From: Pirellulaceae bacterium
GTDB lineage: Bacteria > Planctomycetota > Planctomycetia > Pirellulales > Pirellulaceae
Length of the DNA stretch: 64,000 bases
Assembly: GCA_029243025.1 (NCBI GenBank)
Contig: JAQWSU010000060.1
Span: 54,462-118,461 of the forward strand
Direction of reading: 5' to 3'
A program made the position numbers and the translations under genes. A model generated the notes under the pieces. That model saw only the letters and a list, made by a program, of their open reading frames with translations. It had not been told where the DNA came from and searched no databases. Shown here piece by piece: positions 27,100 to 35,915 of the stretch. Every line of letters begins with the position of its first letter. Position 1 is the first letter of the stretch.

Positions 27100-27969
27100 A
27101 TGATGCCGATACTCGGATGCCATATGTCGATTGCGGGGGGATTTCATCAAGCCGTCAAGCGAGCTGCCGAAGCGGGCTGTGATTGTGTGCAAGTGTTTAC
27201 GATTGCACCGCGTATTTGGCCCAAAACGACCACCAAAGCGATCGATGCAAGCGATGCTCAAACCTTCCGAGAATCTCTCAAAACGGAACGGATTCAGGCA
27301 CCGTTAATCCACGGCTCCTACTTGATCAACTTGGCATCCCCCGATCAAACATTGTGGTTGAAATCGGTTACCGCATTGGCAACCGAATTATTACGGGCGG
27401 AAGCACTATCAATCCCCTACGTCGTTTTTCACCCAGGGGCTTTCACGACCAGTAATGAACAAGCTGGATTGGAGCAAATCACGCGAGGATTGGATGCCGT
27501 ACATGCCCAGGTTGGGCAGATCAAGGCATGTTGCTTACTCGAAACGACGGCCGGGCAGGGTAGCAACTTGGGATTTCGTTTCGAACAACTGGCTCAAATC
27601 TTGGATACTGTCGATGCGCCAGAGCGATTGGGAGTCTGCGTCGACACTTGCCATATTTTTGCAGCAGGCTATCCGCTGATCGAAAGAGAAGATTACTTGA
27701 AAACGATGCAAGATTTAGATTCCGTGATCGGAATCGATCAAGTTCGTGCGTTTCACCTGAATGATAGTCAACAACCTTTGGGGTCACGAAAAGATCGACA
27801 CGAACAGATTGGGAAAGGCTGTTTAGGACTAGAACCGTTTCGCCATCTCTTGAATGATGAACGTTTTCGCGGAGTACCGATGTACTTGGAAACGCCCAAA
27901 GGTGAACAGGCAGATAAGAGTTTGGATGAGCTCAATTTGGCCACGCTCAGGGGGCTCGTGGCTGGTTAG
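27100..27969 (+). CDS. nfo: deoxyribonuclease IV (AP endonuclease, Nfo type)
   Basis: A 289-residue TIM-barrel AP endonuclease of base excision repair with a tri-zinc site. Motifs: G-C-H-M-S-I-A-G-G near the start, V-F-H-P-G-A, L-L-E-T-T-A-G-Q-G, G-V-C-V-D-T-C-H-I-F-A-A-G-Y, H-L-N-D-S and Y-L-E-T-P. These match the zinc ligands of E. coli Nfo. Two adjacent Met codons (27100, 27103) are preceded by GGAG; the upstream TTG at 27082 is not needed. Together with nth it gives the window two base-excision repair enzymes. Confidence 0.94.
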   Translation: MMPILGCHMSIAGGFHQAVKRAAEAGCDCVQVFTIAPRIWPKTTTKAIDASDAQTFRESLKTERIQAPLIHGSYLINLASPDQTLWLKSVTALATELLRAEALSIPYVVFHPGAFTTSNEQAGLEQITRGLDAVHAQVGQIKACCLLETTAGQGSNLGFRFEQLAQILDTVDAPERLGVCVDTCHIFAAGYPLIEREDYLKTMQDLDSVIGIDQVRAFHLNDSQQPLGSRKDRHEQIGKGCLGLEPFRHLLNDERFRGVPMYLETPKGEQADKSLDELNLATLRGLVAG

Positions 27970-27994
27970 GATGGTGGAGACGCTCCGGCCCGGT

Positions 27995-29017
27995 TTACGG
28001 ATTGAGGACCGCCTTGACGATTTCACCCGAGTGCATCGTCTCGAAAGCTTCCTGCCAGTTTTCCAGTTCCCACTGCCCACCGATGATCGGAGAAACATCA
28101 AGTTGTTCCGTCGACAGCAACTGCAGGATTCGTTCCCAAATCGGCCAATTATGGCTGAAACTTCCCTGTAAACGTACGTTTTTTTGAACCAGCGGGTCCA
28201 GCGAAAAATCGAGAGGCTGTGGTCCCCAACCGACTTTGGTGATCCAGCCGGTGGGGCGAACGACTTCCAACGCCTTTTTCAATGCAATTGACACACCGGT
28301 TGCATCAATGACGCCATCGACGCCGTAACCGTCACCCTGTCTGCACCAGTCGTCGGGGGCTTCCAGAATTGTTTCGCAGCCATAGTGCGAAGCTATCTCT
28401 AATCGTTTTCGATCTCGTTCCAGTCCGACAATTGCGACCGTCGCGCCACTGAGGCGCGCCATCGCGGCGCAGAGAATGCCAATCGGGCCCGGCCCCATCA
28501 CCAGTACTCGATCGCCTGGTCGAATGGTGGAATTGACGACCGCAGCGTTGTACGCCACGCAACATGGTTCGGTTAATGCCGCCCGTTCGAAGCTAAGGCT
28601 ATCGGGAATGCGGTGCAGGATGCGCGTGGGAACGCTCACGTGCCTTCTCATCGCACCGTGAACGGCAGCTCCAAAACCCGACCGTGACGGATCTAGGTTG
28701 TATAAGCCAACACGAGAAAGTGGAGCGTTGGGGTCAATGATCGCATGCGTTTCACTGACAACTCGATCGCCGACCTGCCATTCCGATACCCGACTTCCGA
28801 CTTCGCGAATTGTGCCCGAGAATTCGTGTCCCAGCACCATCGGGTATTTGACCTCCCAGCTTTGTTGACCTGTCCACATATGCAGATCGCTTCCGCAAAC
28901 GCCGACGGCTTGTACTTCGAGGATCACCTCGTCTGCAGCTGGGGTGGGAGCAACGATTTCTCGAAGCTCAACACTGTACGGGGCAGGTCCGAAATTAACG
29001 ACAGCGGGTTGAGTCAT
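27995..29017 (-). CDS. zinc-type medium-chain dehydrogenase/reductase lacking the structural zinc site
   Basis: A 340-residue MDR-family NAD(P)-dependent dehydrogenase. The catalytic zinc motifs are present: G-V-C-G-S-D-L-H, G-H-E-F-S-G, and Glu-Pro-Cys near 150. The Rossmann motif is V-M-G-P-G-P-I-G. The structural-zinc loop that normally has four Cys here reads D-P-N-A-P-L-S-R-V-G-L-Y-N-L-D-P-S-R, with none of them. The substrate (threonine, sorbitol or another polyol) cannot be told. I use the ATG at 29017 with AAGGA upstream; the open frame from 29203 would add 62 unrelated residues. Confidence 0.88.
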   Translation of the reverse strand: MTQPAVVNFGPAPYSVELREIVAPTPAADEVILEVQAVGVCGSDLHMWTGQQSWEVKYPMVLGHEFSGTIREVGSRVSEWQVGDRVVSETHAIIDPNAPLSRVGLYNLDPSRSGFGAAVHGAMRRHVSVPTRILHRIPDSLSFERAALTEPCCVAYNAAVVNSTIRPGDRVLVMGPGPIGILCAAMARLSGATVAIVGLERDRKRLEIASHYGCETILEAPDDWCRQGDGYGVDGVIDATGVSIALKKALEVVRPTGWITKVGWGPQPLDFSLDPLVQKNVRLQGSFSHNWPIWERILQLLSTEQLDVSPIIGGQWELENWQEAFETMHSGEIVKAVLNP

Positions 29018-29295
29018 GATTGGCAATCCTTCACTCAAGTTGATTAGGGGAAATACCTTCGAGCCCGTTTCAGTTTCGACGCCTATGGTAAACCGGATTT
29101 GGATCCTTTTAAACCGTCTAACTGGTGGCGTTAGTGCCGTGGGGGTCCGCAAAAACCGGAACCTTGTCATAACCTTACCGCTTTGATTCCTTTCTGCCCG
29201 CAATGTTGCCCGTTTGCAACGTGTGACCTAAGTTTGTGCAGATTTTAGGCAAACCGAAGGGATTAACGACACGACCAAGAAGCCCCATTTCACTG

Positions 29296-29703
29296 ATGAA
29301 TAGACGACCTGATTTGAATTCTCGCCAGTCTTCGCGACGGTTGGATCCGCCGATCGATTTTCAAAGACTGCTGCATCGTTGCCGCGGCAATGAGCGCTTA
29401 GTGCGGCAGCTTGTCGCCACCTTTCAGCAGAAGATCGACGAAGATGTGGCCCTTCTGGAGGGAGCGCTCGATCGTAAGGACGCTTCTGAAATCGCAGCTG
29501 TGGCCCATCGCGTCAAAGGGACTGCCGCAAATATCGCGGCAGATGGAATCCGAGAAGCAGCTGAGGAAATCGAACAAAGCGCGTGGTTGGGGGAATTTGC
29601 ACAGATTCCCCAATGGTTGCTGCGCTTCAAGGTTGACGGATCGAGATTGGCGCAAATTCTTAATCTGGAAGAGGGGCGATTCGAAACAAAGGAGTCTCAA
29701 TGA
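29296..29703 (+). CDS. Hpt-domain phosphotransfer protein
   Basis: A 135-residue helical histidine phosphotransfer protein. The phosphorylation motif A-V-A-H-R-V-K-G-T-A-A-N-I is intact, with His about residue 73. The start may be the ATG at 29296 or the in-frame ATG at 29236; neither has a strong Shine-Dalgarno. Its stop overlaps the next start (ATGA), a response-regulator stub, and a hybrid kinase follows. It could shuttle phosphate from that kinase in a phosphorelay (inference). Confidence 0.85.
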   Translation: MNRRPDLNSRQSSRRLDPPIDFQRLLHRCRGNERLVRQLVATFQQKIDEDVALLEGALDRKDASEIAAVAHRVKGTAANIAADGIREAAEEIEQSAWLGEFAQIPQWLLRFKVDGSRLAQILNLEEGRFETKESQ

Positions 29704-29846
29704 GGGGCATGACGCGAATCCTTATTCTCGACCGCGATCCGACTGTGGCACAATTGACCGAGCCGAATCCTCCCAGGTTGGGAAGGGTCTTGCCGACAAA
29801 AAAGACATCTGAAATCCAATCACCGCCAAACGAATTTCTTCAGTAG
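29700..29846 (+). pseudogene. truncated response-regulator receiver stub
   Basis: Starting at an ATG that overlaps the Hpt stop (ATGA), a 48-codon frame reads M-T-R-I-L-I-L-D-R-D-P-T-V-A-Q-L-T-E, exactly how CheY-like receiver domains begin, with the first acidic site partly changed (L-D-R-D). It then turns into unrelated residues (E-P-N-P-P-R-L-G-R) and stops at TAG 29844, before the phosphorylation Asp. This looks like a receiver gene cut down by deletion. A short functional peptide is possible but unlikely. Confidence 0.6.
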
Positions 29847-29870
29847 GGAAGCTAACTTCGGAGGGTCGCC

Positions 29871-31589
29871 GTGAGCAAACAATCGGAACAAGAACGTTTG
29901 GCTATGGAAAATACGTTGGAATCGTTGCGACGGGAATTGATGCAAACCAAAGCGTCTCATGAAAAAGTCCGTCGATTGTTGGATCGACGAGAATGCGACT
30001 TTCTGCATCTTGTTCATGATCTTCGCAGTCCGAGCTGCGGCATTCAGGGGCTCTGTACCCTTTTACAGCAAACGACGTTGTCGGATTTGCAGCGGGAACA
30101 GATAGGGATTATCGAATCGACCGCGGGAGAAATGACGGCGTTGGTCGATCGGACCCTCGAGCTCGCTCGTCTCGAGGTTGAAGAAATCGAGTTGCAAGCT
30201 GTGCCTCTTGATTTGGAAGCCTTAATGCTGGAGACGCTTAAAATTTCGGCTCATCGAGCAGCACCAAAAAAATTGCAGTTGTTTCACTCGCGGACTGAAA
30301 ATATATCTCGTTTCATTCAAGCCGATCCCGTGCGGCTCAAACAGGTGCTAGACAACCTGGTCAACAATGCAATCAAGTTCACGGATCAAGGATATGTTTC
30401 CATTTCTGCACAGATGACGTCGAGCAATTCCGAGCCCCGCTTGCAGATCTCTGTTGAGGATTCTGGGAGGGGGATGACCGAGGAGATGCAAGCGGTCATC
30501 TTCGATCGCTTTCAAACGACCGGGTCGAATCCAGAGGAGGGCACGGGTTTGGGGTTGTCGATCTGCGCCGAAATCGTGAGGCAGATGAAGGGTGAGATTC
30601 ACGTCCAAAGTGTGCTAGGTCAAGGGACTTGTTTCCAGCTGATTCTACCAGTTCGCCAGATTGATGAGGACCAATCGGAGCATCGTCGCAAGTCATTGAT
30701 CGGTTGCCGATTATTGCTCGTAAGTGATTATCCATTGAGTCGTACAACTTATCGACGAGTGCTCACAGCAGCCGGAGCCACGGTGACGATCTGCGATTCG
30801 AGCACGCTCGAGCGAATGATCGCTGCGAGAGCCGAGAGTCTGTCATACCATGCCTTGGTGGTTGATGCCGTGAACGTGGCGGCCGTCGCCGAAAAGTTTG
30901 ATGATGCTGACAATTGGCGGTCTTGTCGTCGCGTGCTGTTGGTCGATGGCTTGCAGGCTCGAGAACTTGATAGTTGCTTTGCCTCATCCATCGTGGTTAG
31001 TAAGCCAGCAGACTACGATCGACTCATTGAAGCGATTTGCGAGGGGCACGGGGCGACTTCTTCGTTTATCTCGGAAACCGCCAAACCAATGCGAATTCTG
31101 CTTGTTGAAGATAGCGAGGTTAGCCAGATGTTTGCGGACGGCCTCCTTTCGATGCAAGGACACGACGTTAAGATTGTCAGCGATGGACGGAGTGCTGTGG
31201 AAGCCGTGAAAGCGACGGAGTTTGATTTGGTCTTGATGGATATCGAATTGCCCGAAATGGATGGTTATGACGCGGCACGCGAAATTCGTAGATGGGAGCA
31301 ACCGTCCACTTCACGGTTGCCGATCGTCGCGATGACCGCTCATCGGGATTCACGCCGACACTCGGATCCATCGACGTCTGATATGGATGCGTGGTTGACG
31401 AAACCTGTCGACGCGGAGCAACTATCAGAACTCGTGATCCGGTTGCAAACCATCGCCCCTGCAACGCATCGGTCAAAGTTGTCAGACCAGGGGGACAGCT
31501 CATCGGCCCATTTAGAGGTTCATCCGCCACGGGACGCAACACCAGGTCCAAGTCGTCGCCCGGCCCCTCGTCCATTGCGACGGCGATGA
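29871..31589 (+). CDS. hybrid sensor histidine kinase with two receiver domains
   Basis: A 572-residue soluble kinase with no transmembrane segment. A coiled-coil leader (residues 5-40) is followed by the HisKA dimerisation helix with H49 in L-V-H-D-L-R-S-P, an ATPase domain with V-N-N-A-I-K-F-T, E-D-S-G-R-G-M and G-T-G-L-G-L-S-I, a degenerate receiver (about 280-390), and a complete receiver with V-L-M-D-I-E-L-P-E-M-D-G. The start is GTG at 29871 with GGAGG six bases upstream. The last 40 residues (Pro/Arg-rich) look like read-through beyond the domain end, perhaps after loss of the original stop. With the upstream Hpt it suggests a phosphorelay. Confidence 0.9.
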   Translation: MSKQSEQERLAMENTLESLRRELMQTKASHEKVRRLLDRRECDFLHLVHDLRSPSCGIQGLCTLLQQTTLSDLQREQIGIIESTAGEMTALVDRTLELARLEVEEIELQAVPLDLEALMLETLKISAHRAAPKKLQLFHSRTENISRFIQADPVRLKQVLDNLVNNAIKFTDQGYVSISAQMTSSNSEPRLQISVEDSGRGMTEEMQAVIFDRFQTTGSNPEEGTGLGLSICAEIVRQMKGEIHVQSVLGQGTCFQLILPVRQIDEDQSEHRRKSLIGCRLLLVSDYPLSRTTYRRVLTAAGATVTICDSSTLERMIAARAESLSYHALVVDAVNVAAVAEKFDDADNWRSCRRVLLVDGLQARELDSCFASSIVVSKPADYDRLIEAICEGHGATSSFISETAKPMRILLVEDSEVSQMFADGLLSMQGHDVKIVSDGRSAVEAVKATEFDLVLMDIELPEMDGYDAAREIRRWEQPSTSRLPIVAMTAHRDSRRHSDPSTSDMDAWLTKPVDAEQLSELVIRLQTIAPATHRSKLSDQGDSSSAHLEVHPPRDATPGPSRRPAPRPLRRR

Positions 31590-31611
31590 CCAAGCTGGTT
31601 GGGGGATCTGG

Positions 31612-31785
31612 CGATGATTCGATTGACGTAATCATTGCTGCGATCAAGTCGAGTGAGCTGATGACACCGATCGGACGCTGATCGTTGTCGACAACGATCA
31701 AGCGATGAATAGGCCCTCGATGCATAAGTCGTGCTGTATTGAAAATAGGGGCGTTAATGCCAACGGTCGGTACAAGAGGCGGCAT
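31612..31785 (-). pseudogene. fragment of a CBS-domain gene
   Basis: The minus strand encodes, from an ATG at 31785, a single CBS-type motif: A-P-I-F-N-T-A-R-L-M-H-R-G-P-I-H-R-L-I-V-V-D-N-D and G-V-I-S-S-L-D-L-I-A-A-M. Functional CBS proteins carry pairs; the first motif is missing here and the frame then runs antisense through the kinase gene, where its sequence is not CBS-like. I read it as the 3' part of a broken gene, convergent with the hybrid kinase. Confidence 0.5.
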
Positions 31786-32308
31786 GGGTTCTCACACGAA
31801 TTTCCTTCGCGATTTAGCCAGGGTGGGCAACACTTGTTCGGCTGATCCATCGGTAGCAGTAGTTGCATTTGGCTGGCCTGATCGCCAGCGGCTCGGACCA
31901 TCGCGACGATACTGACCTTCGTTGTTTGATTCAATTTGGGCCAGGCTTCGATGATCAGCTGTAGATTAAGTTCGATCGGGATATTTCGTGCGACAACTGC
32001 GCCGCTCGGATCACCATTTTTGCCGCAAGCTAGGCAGCACAGCTAATCTGCTTGAGCCAGTCCCGGTCGCAACATCTCCGCTCACGTTATTGGCGTCAGA
32101 TACCAACCGCGATTGACGCTTCAGCGTTTCGTTGGATTCCATTCCAAAGCCATAATGCGCATCGATGTCACTACGGAGGCAACAGCTACACCGAACGAAG
32201 CTAATCGAACAATAGCGCGAGCCGAACCCACAAGCACTCAACCAGAACAGCGTCTACTCAGCCCGCCTAAGCTGCGCCAAAAATGGCTCCCGTCCCCGTT
32301 GTTTCCCC
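31786..32308. other. degraded region between kinase and activator remnant
   Basis: About 520 bases with no intact gene. On the minus strand a stretch near 31890-32035 reads coherently (I-E-L-N-L-Q-L-I-I-E-A-W-P-K-L and V-S-I-V-A-M-V-R-A-A), like the C-terminal tail of some planctomycete protein, but it has an in-frame stop just upstream and no start. I take it as gene debris. Confidence 0.4.
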
Positions 32309-32998
32309 GGCCACGAAAAACGGGCCTTTACGGGTGCGGTGACCGCCAAGCCTGGTCTGTTTGAAGTCGCGGATGGAGGAACACTCTTCATCGATGAGAT
32401 CGGTGAATTGGCCGGCTCATTACAAGCCAAGTTGTTGCGGGTTTTGGAAGACGGATCACTCAGGCGACTGGGATCCATTAAGGAACGTCGGGTTCATGTA
32501 CGACTGATCGCTGCAACCAATCGAGAGATGGCGGTTGAGGTCAATGCTCATCGATTTCGAGAGGACCTGTTCTATCGGATAAACGTTCTCACGATCGACC
32601 TGCCTCCCTTACGGGAACGTGCCGGTAATGTGCGACTGCTGGTCGAAAGTTTCGTCGGTCCCGATTGGACCATTGAGCCTGAATTGATCAACCTCTTGGA
32701 GCAATACAGTTGGCCCGGAAATGTTCGGCAGTTGCACAATGCGATTGAACGCGGCAAAATTCTGGCACAGGATGATTGGATCCGAGTTGAAAATTTGCCG
32801 CCCGAAATTATTCGCGGTATCCAAAATCAACGGCCGGCGCCGGCCGGCGTGAAGTGCAATCTGGAAACGGTCAATAAAGCGCACATCGCAGAAACTTACC
32901 GTCGCCATCATGGCAATAAGGCGCGCACCGCACGTGCTCTTGGGATCGGGCGACGAACGCTCTATCGATTGCTCGAAAAGTATGCAATCGAAAACTAG
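32309..32998 (+). pseudogene. N-terminally truncated NtrC-family sigma-54 activator
   Basis: The frame from 32309 opens G-H-E-K-R-A-F-T-G-A, the sigma-54 contact loop region, and continues through Walker B (T-L-F-I-D-E-I-G-E-L), the arginine-finger segment F-R-E-D-L-F-Y-R-I-N-V, L-P-P-L-R-E-R, W-P-G-N-V-R-Q-L and a Fis-type helix-turn-helix at the end (A-R-A-L-G-I-G-R-R-T-L-Y). Everything before the loop is missing: no receiver domain and no Walker A. A GTG at 32339 could start a 219-residue protein, but it could not bind ATP normally. It might still bind DNA, so decay or a dominant-negative role are both open. Confidence 0.72.
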
Positions 32999-33372
32999 CC
33001 GGCTCGAACACCGGCAGCTGATGATGCCGAGGGAATCTGCCTGAAATCAGGCCGAAATGTGGCCTCCGATCGGTCCGGCTGCTCACTTTTTTGAACCCTC
33101 TTGCGCTTCTTCGTGAGACGGAGTGCGAACTCGACATTTGGTATGCAAGTTACACTTGTCAGAGCCGGCAGAAGAAGCCAAAGCGGAAGACGCTAAACCT
33201 TAGCGGATGGCCCTAACGCGACGAATCGGCCGCATGTCCGCCAAATGACCGTTCTTGTTGAATCTGCCTGGTTTTCAGCTAGTCAACGGCGCATTTGACG
33301 CAATATTTCAGTAGGCGGCGGTCGGATTCGAATCGCCCCGTTGTTTGCCGTGGTTTTGCTGGAGGAGGAGAC
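32999..33372. other. intergenic region upstream of hpf
   Basis: About 370 bases. It must contain the hpf promoter. I see no gene or RNA here; a tRNA-like T-loop pattern near 33327 has no cloverleaf around it. Confidence 0.5.
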
Positions 33373-33732
33373 ATGTTGAATGTCAGGTACTCGTTTCAAA
33401 ACAAGAAGTCAGGTGCTAGGTTCAAACAGTTTCTTGAAGAACGATTGCAATTTAGCTTAGATCGGTTCGAATCCAAGATCGAAAGTATCGCTGTTCGAGT
33501 GAGCGACCGTGATCGCTCCGGAGCAGCCGCCTGTCGCATTCAGCTGAAACTGAGTCCGTCCGGAAAGGTACAGGTCAATGCTGAAGGAGAAAACCACTAC
33601 CTGGCTGCAACGGAAGCCATACAACGACTCAGAAATTCACTCACTCGTGACAATGAGTTGCGTCGTCGTGGCAGGAAGAATCGCCAACGTCGTTCCATTA
33701 AACGTGATTCTGGAGCGTTTTTTAACTCGTGA
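33373..33732 (+). CDS. hpf: ribosome hibernation promoting factor, short form
   Basis: A 119-residue HPF/RaiA-family protein. The fold pattern is visible: F-K-Q-F-L-E-E-R-L, S-K-I-E-S-I-A-V-R-V-S-D-R-D, C-R-I-Q-L-K-L-S and A-T-E-A-I-Q-R-L-R. It ends in a highly basic tail (R-R-R-G-R-K-N-R-Q-R-R-S) instead of the long-form dimerisation domain. Such proteins bind the 30S subunit and silence ribosomes in stationary phase or stress. The ATG at 33373 follows GGAGGAGGAG closely; the frame from 33295 is not needed. A terminator hairpin follows the stop. Confidence 0.88.
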   Translation: MLNVRYSFQNKKSGARFKQFLEERLQFSLDRFESKIESIAVRVSDRDRSGAAACRIQLKLSPSGKVQVNAEGENHYLAATEAIQRLRNSLTRDNELRRRGRKNRQRRSIKRDSGAFFNS

Positions 33733-33759
33733 TTAGCCGGGATGGGATCCACCATCGCC

Positions 33760-33795
33760 GGGCGCCGGCCCAATCTTGGCTGGTGCCCATTTTTT
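33760..33795 (+). terminator. rho-independent terminator of hpf
   Basis: An 11-bp stem (33760-33770 with 33778-33788, two G-T pairs, GC-rich) with a 7-base loop, followed by A and six T at 33790-33795. It lies 28 bases after the hpf stop and between two convergent genes. Confidence 0.75.
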
Positions 33796-33827
33796 GTTGC
33801 TGAGGCACAATCTGTCCACGACAGAGA

Positions 33828-34250
33828 TCACTTTCGCAGGACGAGAACTGGGCAGTGAGCCAGACGCACAACCCGTTCTGCGACCGACCCAAGTAAGATA
33901 CGTTGCATGCCGCGTCGTCCGTGCGAAGGGATAACAATCAAGTCGCATTCGATTTCAGCAGCTAAATCGGTGATGACGTGTCCTGGATCTCCAAAGCTAA
34001 TATTTATATTCGTTTTGGGATAATTTTTTAGTTTCTCGTCGATCGCTTCCCGGGCATGCGTCATGCGGCTCGCGTCATCGACGGACGCCCAAATTACGCC
34101 GGGCTCGGTAGCCGTCAGTTCCGGCAGGACATGGATGATGTGCAGATGGCTTGGATCGTCTACCAACTGGTGGCCAAGCACCATGGCTTCTTCTGATTCG
34201 GCCGAAAAGTCGTAGGGGACAACGACGCGTTTGCGGGGCAGGAAACCCAT
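33828..34250 (-). CDS. universal stress protein A family
   Basis: A 140-residue single-domain Usp. It starts R-V-V-V-P-Y-D-F-S-A-E-S and has the ATP-binding motif S-H-G-R-R-G-M-Q-R-I-L-L-G-S-V-A-E-R-V (the G-x2-G-x9-G-S pattern), then C-P-V-L-V-L-R. It is thus of the ATP-binding type. The ATG at 34250 has GGAGG about seven bases upstream, better than the TTG at 34253. It converges on hpf and is part of a stress-related neighbourhood. Confidence 0.92.
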   Translation of the reverse strand: MGFLPRKRVVVPYDFSAESEEAMVLGHQLVDDPSHLHIIHVLPELTATEPGVIWASVDDASRMTHAREAIDEKLKNYPKTNINISFGDPGHVITDLAAEIECDLIVIPSHGRRGMQRILLGSVAERVVRLAHCPVLVLRK

Positions 34251-34521
34251 CAAAAATCCTCCGATTCAAATGATTTTCAAGGCAAGCAATTTGCGAGCAA
34301 AATAGGCAGAAAACGGCTTCGGGTTGTTGCTGTCAAGCCGCTTGCGGCACGTGAGAGACAAAGGGAAAATGTTTCTTGAAGCAATTATAGGCAACTCGTG
34401 TTGCGTCGCGCGCTATCTTAGACGAAAGTGGCGTAGAACGCACGACGATTTTGGCTGGAAGCATTCTCGCTTCCTTGCAAATAATGGTGTGGCAACTCAC
34501 GCTGCGGAGAGGAATTAGGCA

Positions 34522-34794
34522 ATGGAAAAAAAACGCCTTCAAGGTACGCTCGAAGAACTGCATGAGTCACTGCAGGAAACTCATGAGATCGATGAGCAGA
34601 CGCGTCGTCTGCTCAAAGATTTGACGAACGACATTCAGCGATTGCTAGAGCAAGAAGATCAACCAAGTTCGGATGACTTAAATTCGGTGTCGGATGATTT
34701 GAAGGAGTTGCTCCTCAAATTTCAAACCGAACATCCGCAACTGAATGGTGTGCTGAGGCGGATTGCCGACGGGTTAGCCAACCTCGGCATCTAA
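34522..34794 (+). CDS. DUF4404 family protein
   Basis: A 90-residue acidic, fully helical protein: L-Q-G-T-L-E-E-L-H-E-S-L near the start, D-E-Q-T-R-R-L-L-K-D-L, then Q-T-E-H-P-Q-L-N-G-V-L-R-R-I-A-D-G-L-A-N-L-G-I at the end. This matches the DUF4404 family in length and end motif. Function is unknown. It lies 61 bp upstream of pcm on the same strand. Confidence 0.8.
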   Translation: MEKKRLQGTLEELHESLQETHEIDEQTRRLLKDLTNDIQRLLEQEDQPSSDDLNSVSDDLKELLLKFQTEHPQLNGVLRRIADGLANLGI

Positions 34795-34855
34795 ATCGTT
34801 AGGCCACTGTCGTGTGCAAATCGTAATCAACCAATCTGATGGTCAGGTAATCCGC

Positions 34856-35539
34856 ATGAATTTCGCGACGAATGGGGCTCCTGATCGTCAGGCAAGTTTA
34901 CGAGTCCGTCGCCTGGAGATGGTGGAGAAACAACTGCGACTCCGCGGTATTAATGACGAACGCGTGATTCAGGCGATGTTGGAAGTGCCGCGGGAAAAGT
35001 TTGTACCCGAACGACTGCGAGATTCTGCCTACGACGATTGTGCCTTGCCAATCGAAGCGAATCAGACGATTTCCCAGCCATTTACCGTCGCTTTTATGTG
35101 TCAGGCAGTTGGATTGCAGGGGGGAGAGTCAGTGCTCGAGGTGGGCACTGGTTCCGGTTATTCGGCAGCTGTGTTGGCCTGCTTGGCCCGAAATGTCTAT
35201 TCGGTTGAGCGGGTTGACGAACTTTTTCAGACAGCTTCGACTCGTCTTGAGCGGCTGCGTTGCAGGAACGTCCAAGTGAAGCTGGATGACGGCACGCTCG
35301 GGTGGCAAGAATTCGGACCGTTTGATGCGATCCTAGTGACGGCGGGTGGAGTGCAGCTTCCTGAACCGCTTGGGAAACAACTCAAAGAAGGCGGTCGACT
35401 TGTGATGCCGATCGGTCGCTCCCGAACATCACAAACAATGTACCGATACATCCGGCTGGGCGAAGGATTTCAACGAGAGGAGCTCGGACGCTTCCGATTT
35501 GTGCCATTGATCGGCACGCATGGGTGGGAGCCCAATTGA
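34856..35539 (+). CDS. pcm: protein-L-isoaspartate O-methyltransferase
   Basis: A 227-residue SAM-dependent repair methyltransferase for isoaspartyl residues in aged proteins. Motifs: V-P-R-E-K-F-V-P, A-Y-D-D-C-A-L-P-I, Q-T-I-S-Q-P-F-T-V-A, the SAM-binding V-L-E-V-G-T-G-S-G-Y-S-A-A-V-L and L-V-T-A-G-G. I prefer the ATG at 34856; a GTG at 34814 is in frame. Its neighbours hpf, usp and hemerythrin point to survival functions. Confidence 0.94.
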   Translation: MNFATNGAPDRQASLRVRRLEMVEKQLRLRGINDERVIQAMLEVPREKFVPERLRDSAYDDCALPIEANQTISQPFTVAFMCQAVGLQGGESVLEVGTGSGYSAAVLACLARNVYSVERVDELFQTASTRLERLRCRNVQVKLDDGTLGWQEFGPFDAILVTAGGVQLPEPLGKQLKEGGRLVMPIGRSRTSQTMYRYIRLGEGFQREELGRFRFVPLIGTHGWEPN

Positions 35540-35582
35540 GGCGGCGGACTCCCGTTGCTTTGAGCCCGCCGGGCCGCGCCGA

Positions 35583-35861
35583 CTAATCGTCCAGATCAAG
35601 GGCCGCGTCACCTCCTAGCTGTTGCTGATTGATCAGCGGCGGACCCCAATACTCGACTTTCGGTAAACCGGCTCGCCGGCGTCGTTCGGAGTCCGTCCAA
35701 CGCGACTGAATTCGCTCGCATGCCTCGCGAATGTCTTTCCAGGACGGGTCACGATCTTCTAGCATCTTTCGAGTGCGTTTCATGGCTTTGCTCTGCTCCA
35801 GGGGAATACGGCTTGCCTCTCTTCGCCATCTACGCATCGGAAATGTTTTCAGTTCGTTCAC
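35583..35861 (-). CDS. small basic hypothetical protein
   Basis: A 92-residue protein rich in Arg and Lys in its first two thirds (M-R-R-W-R-R-E-A-S-R-I-P-L-E) and acidic at the end (D-A-A-L-D-L-D-D). The W-K-D-I-R-E-A-C-E-R-I-Q-S-R-W-T motif and the final P-L-I-N-Q-Q-Q-L-G-G look conserved, but I know no family. Probably a planctomycete-specific protein. Confidence 0.6.
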   Translation of the reverse strand: MNELKTFPMRRWRREASRIPLEQSKAMKRTRKMLEDRDPSWKDIREACERIQSRWTDSERRRRAGLPKVEYWGPPLINQQQLGGDAALDLDD

Positions 35862-35915
35862 CGCTTTTTAAAAAATAATACTTGGGATGTGATCGGCAGA
35901 AACTTCGGCGTTTTC

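Noticed and set aside
31177..31611. Continuation of the CBS fragment antisense to the kinase
   Set aside because: Below about residue 58 the sequence loses CBS character and is antisense to the receiver domain.
33320..33345. tRNA-like T-loop pattern (GGATTCGAATC)
   Set aside because: No acceptor, anticodon or D-arm pairing can be built around it.
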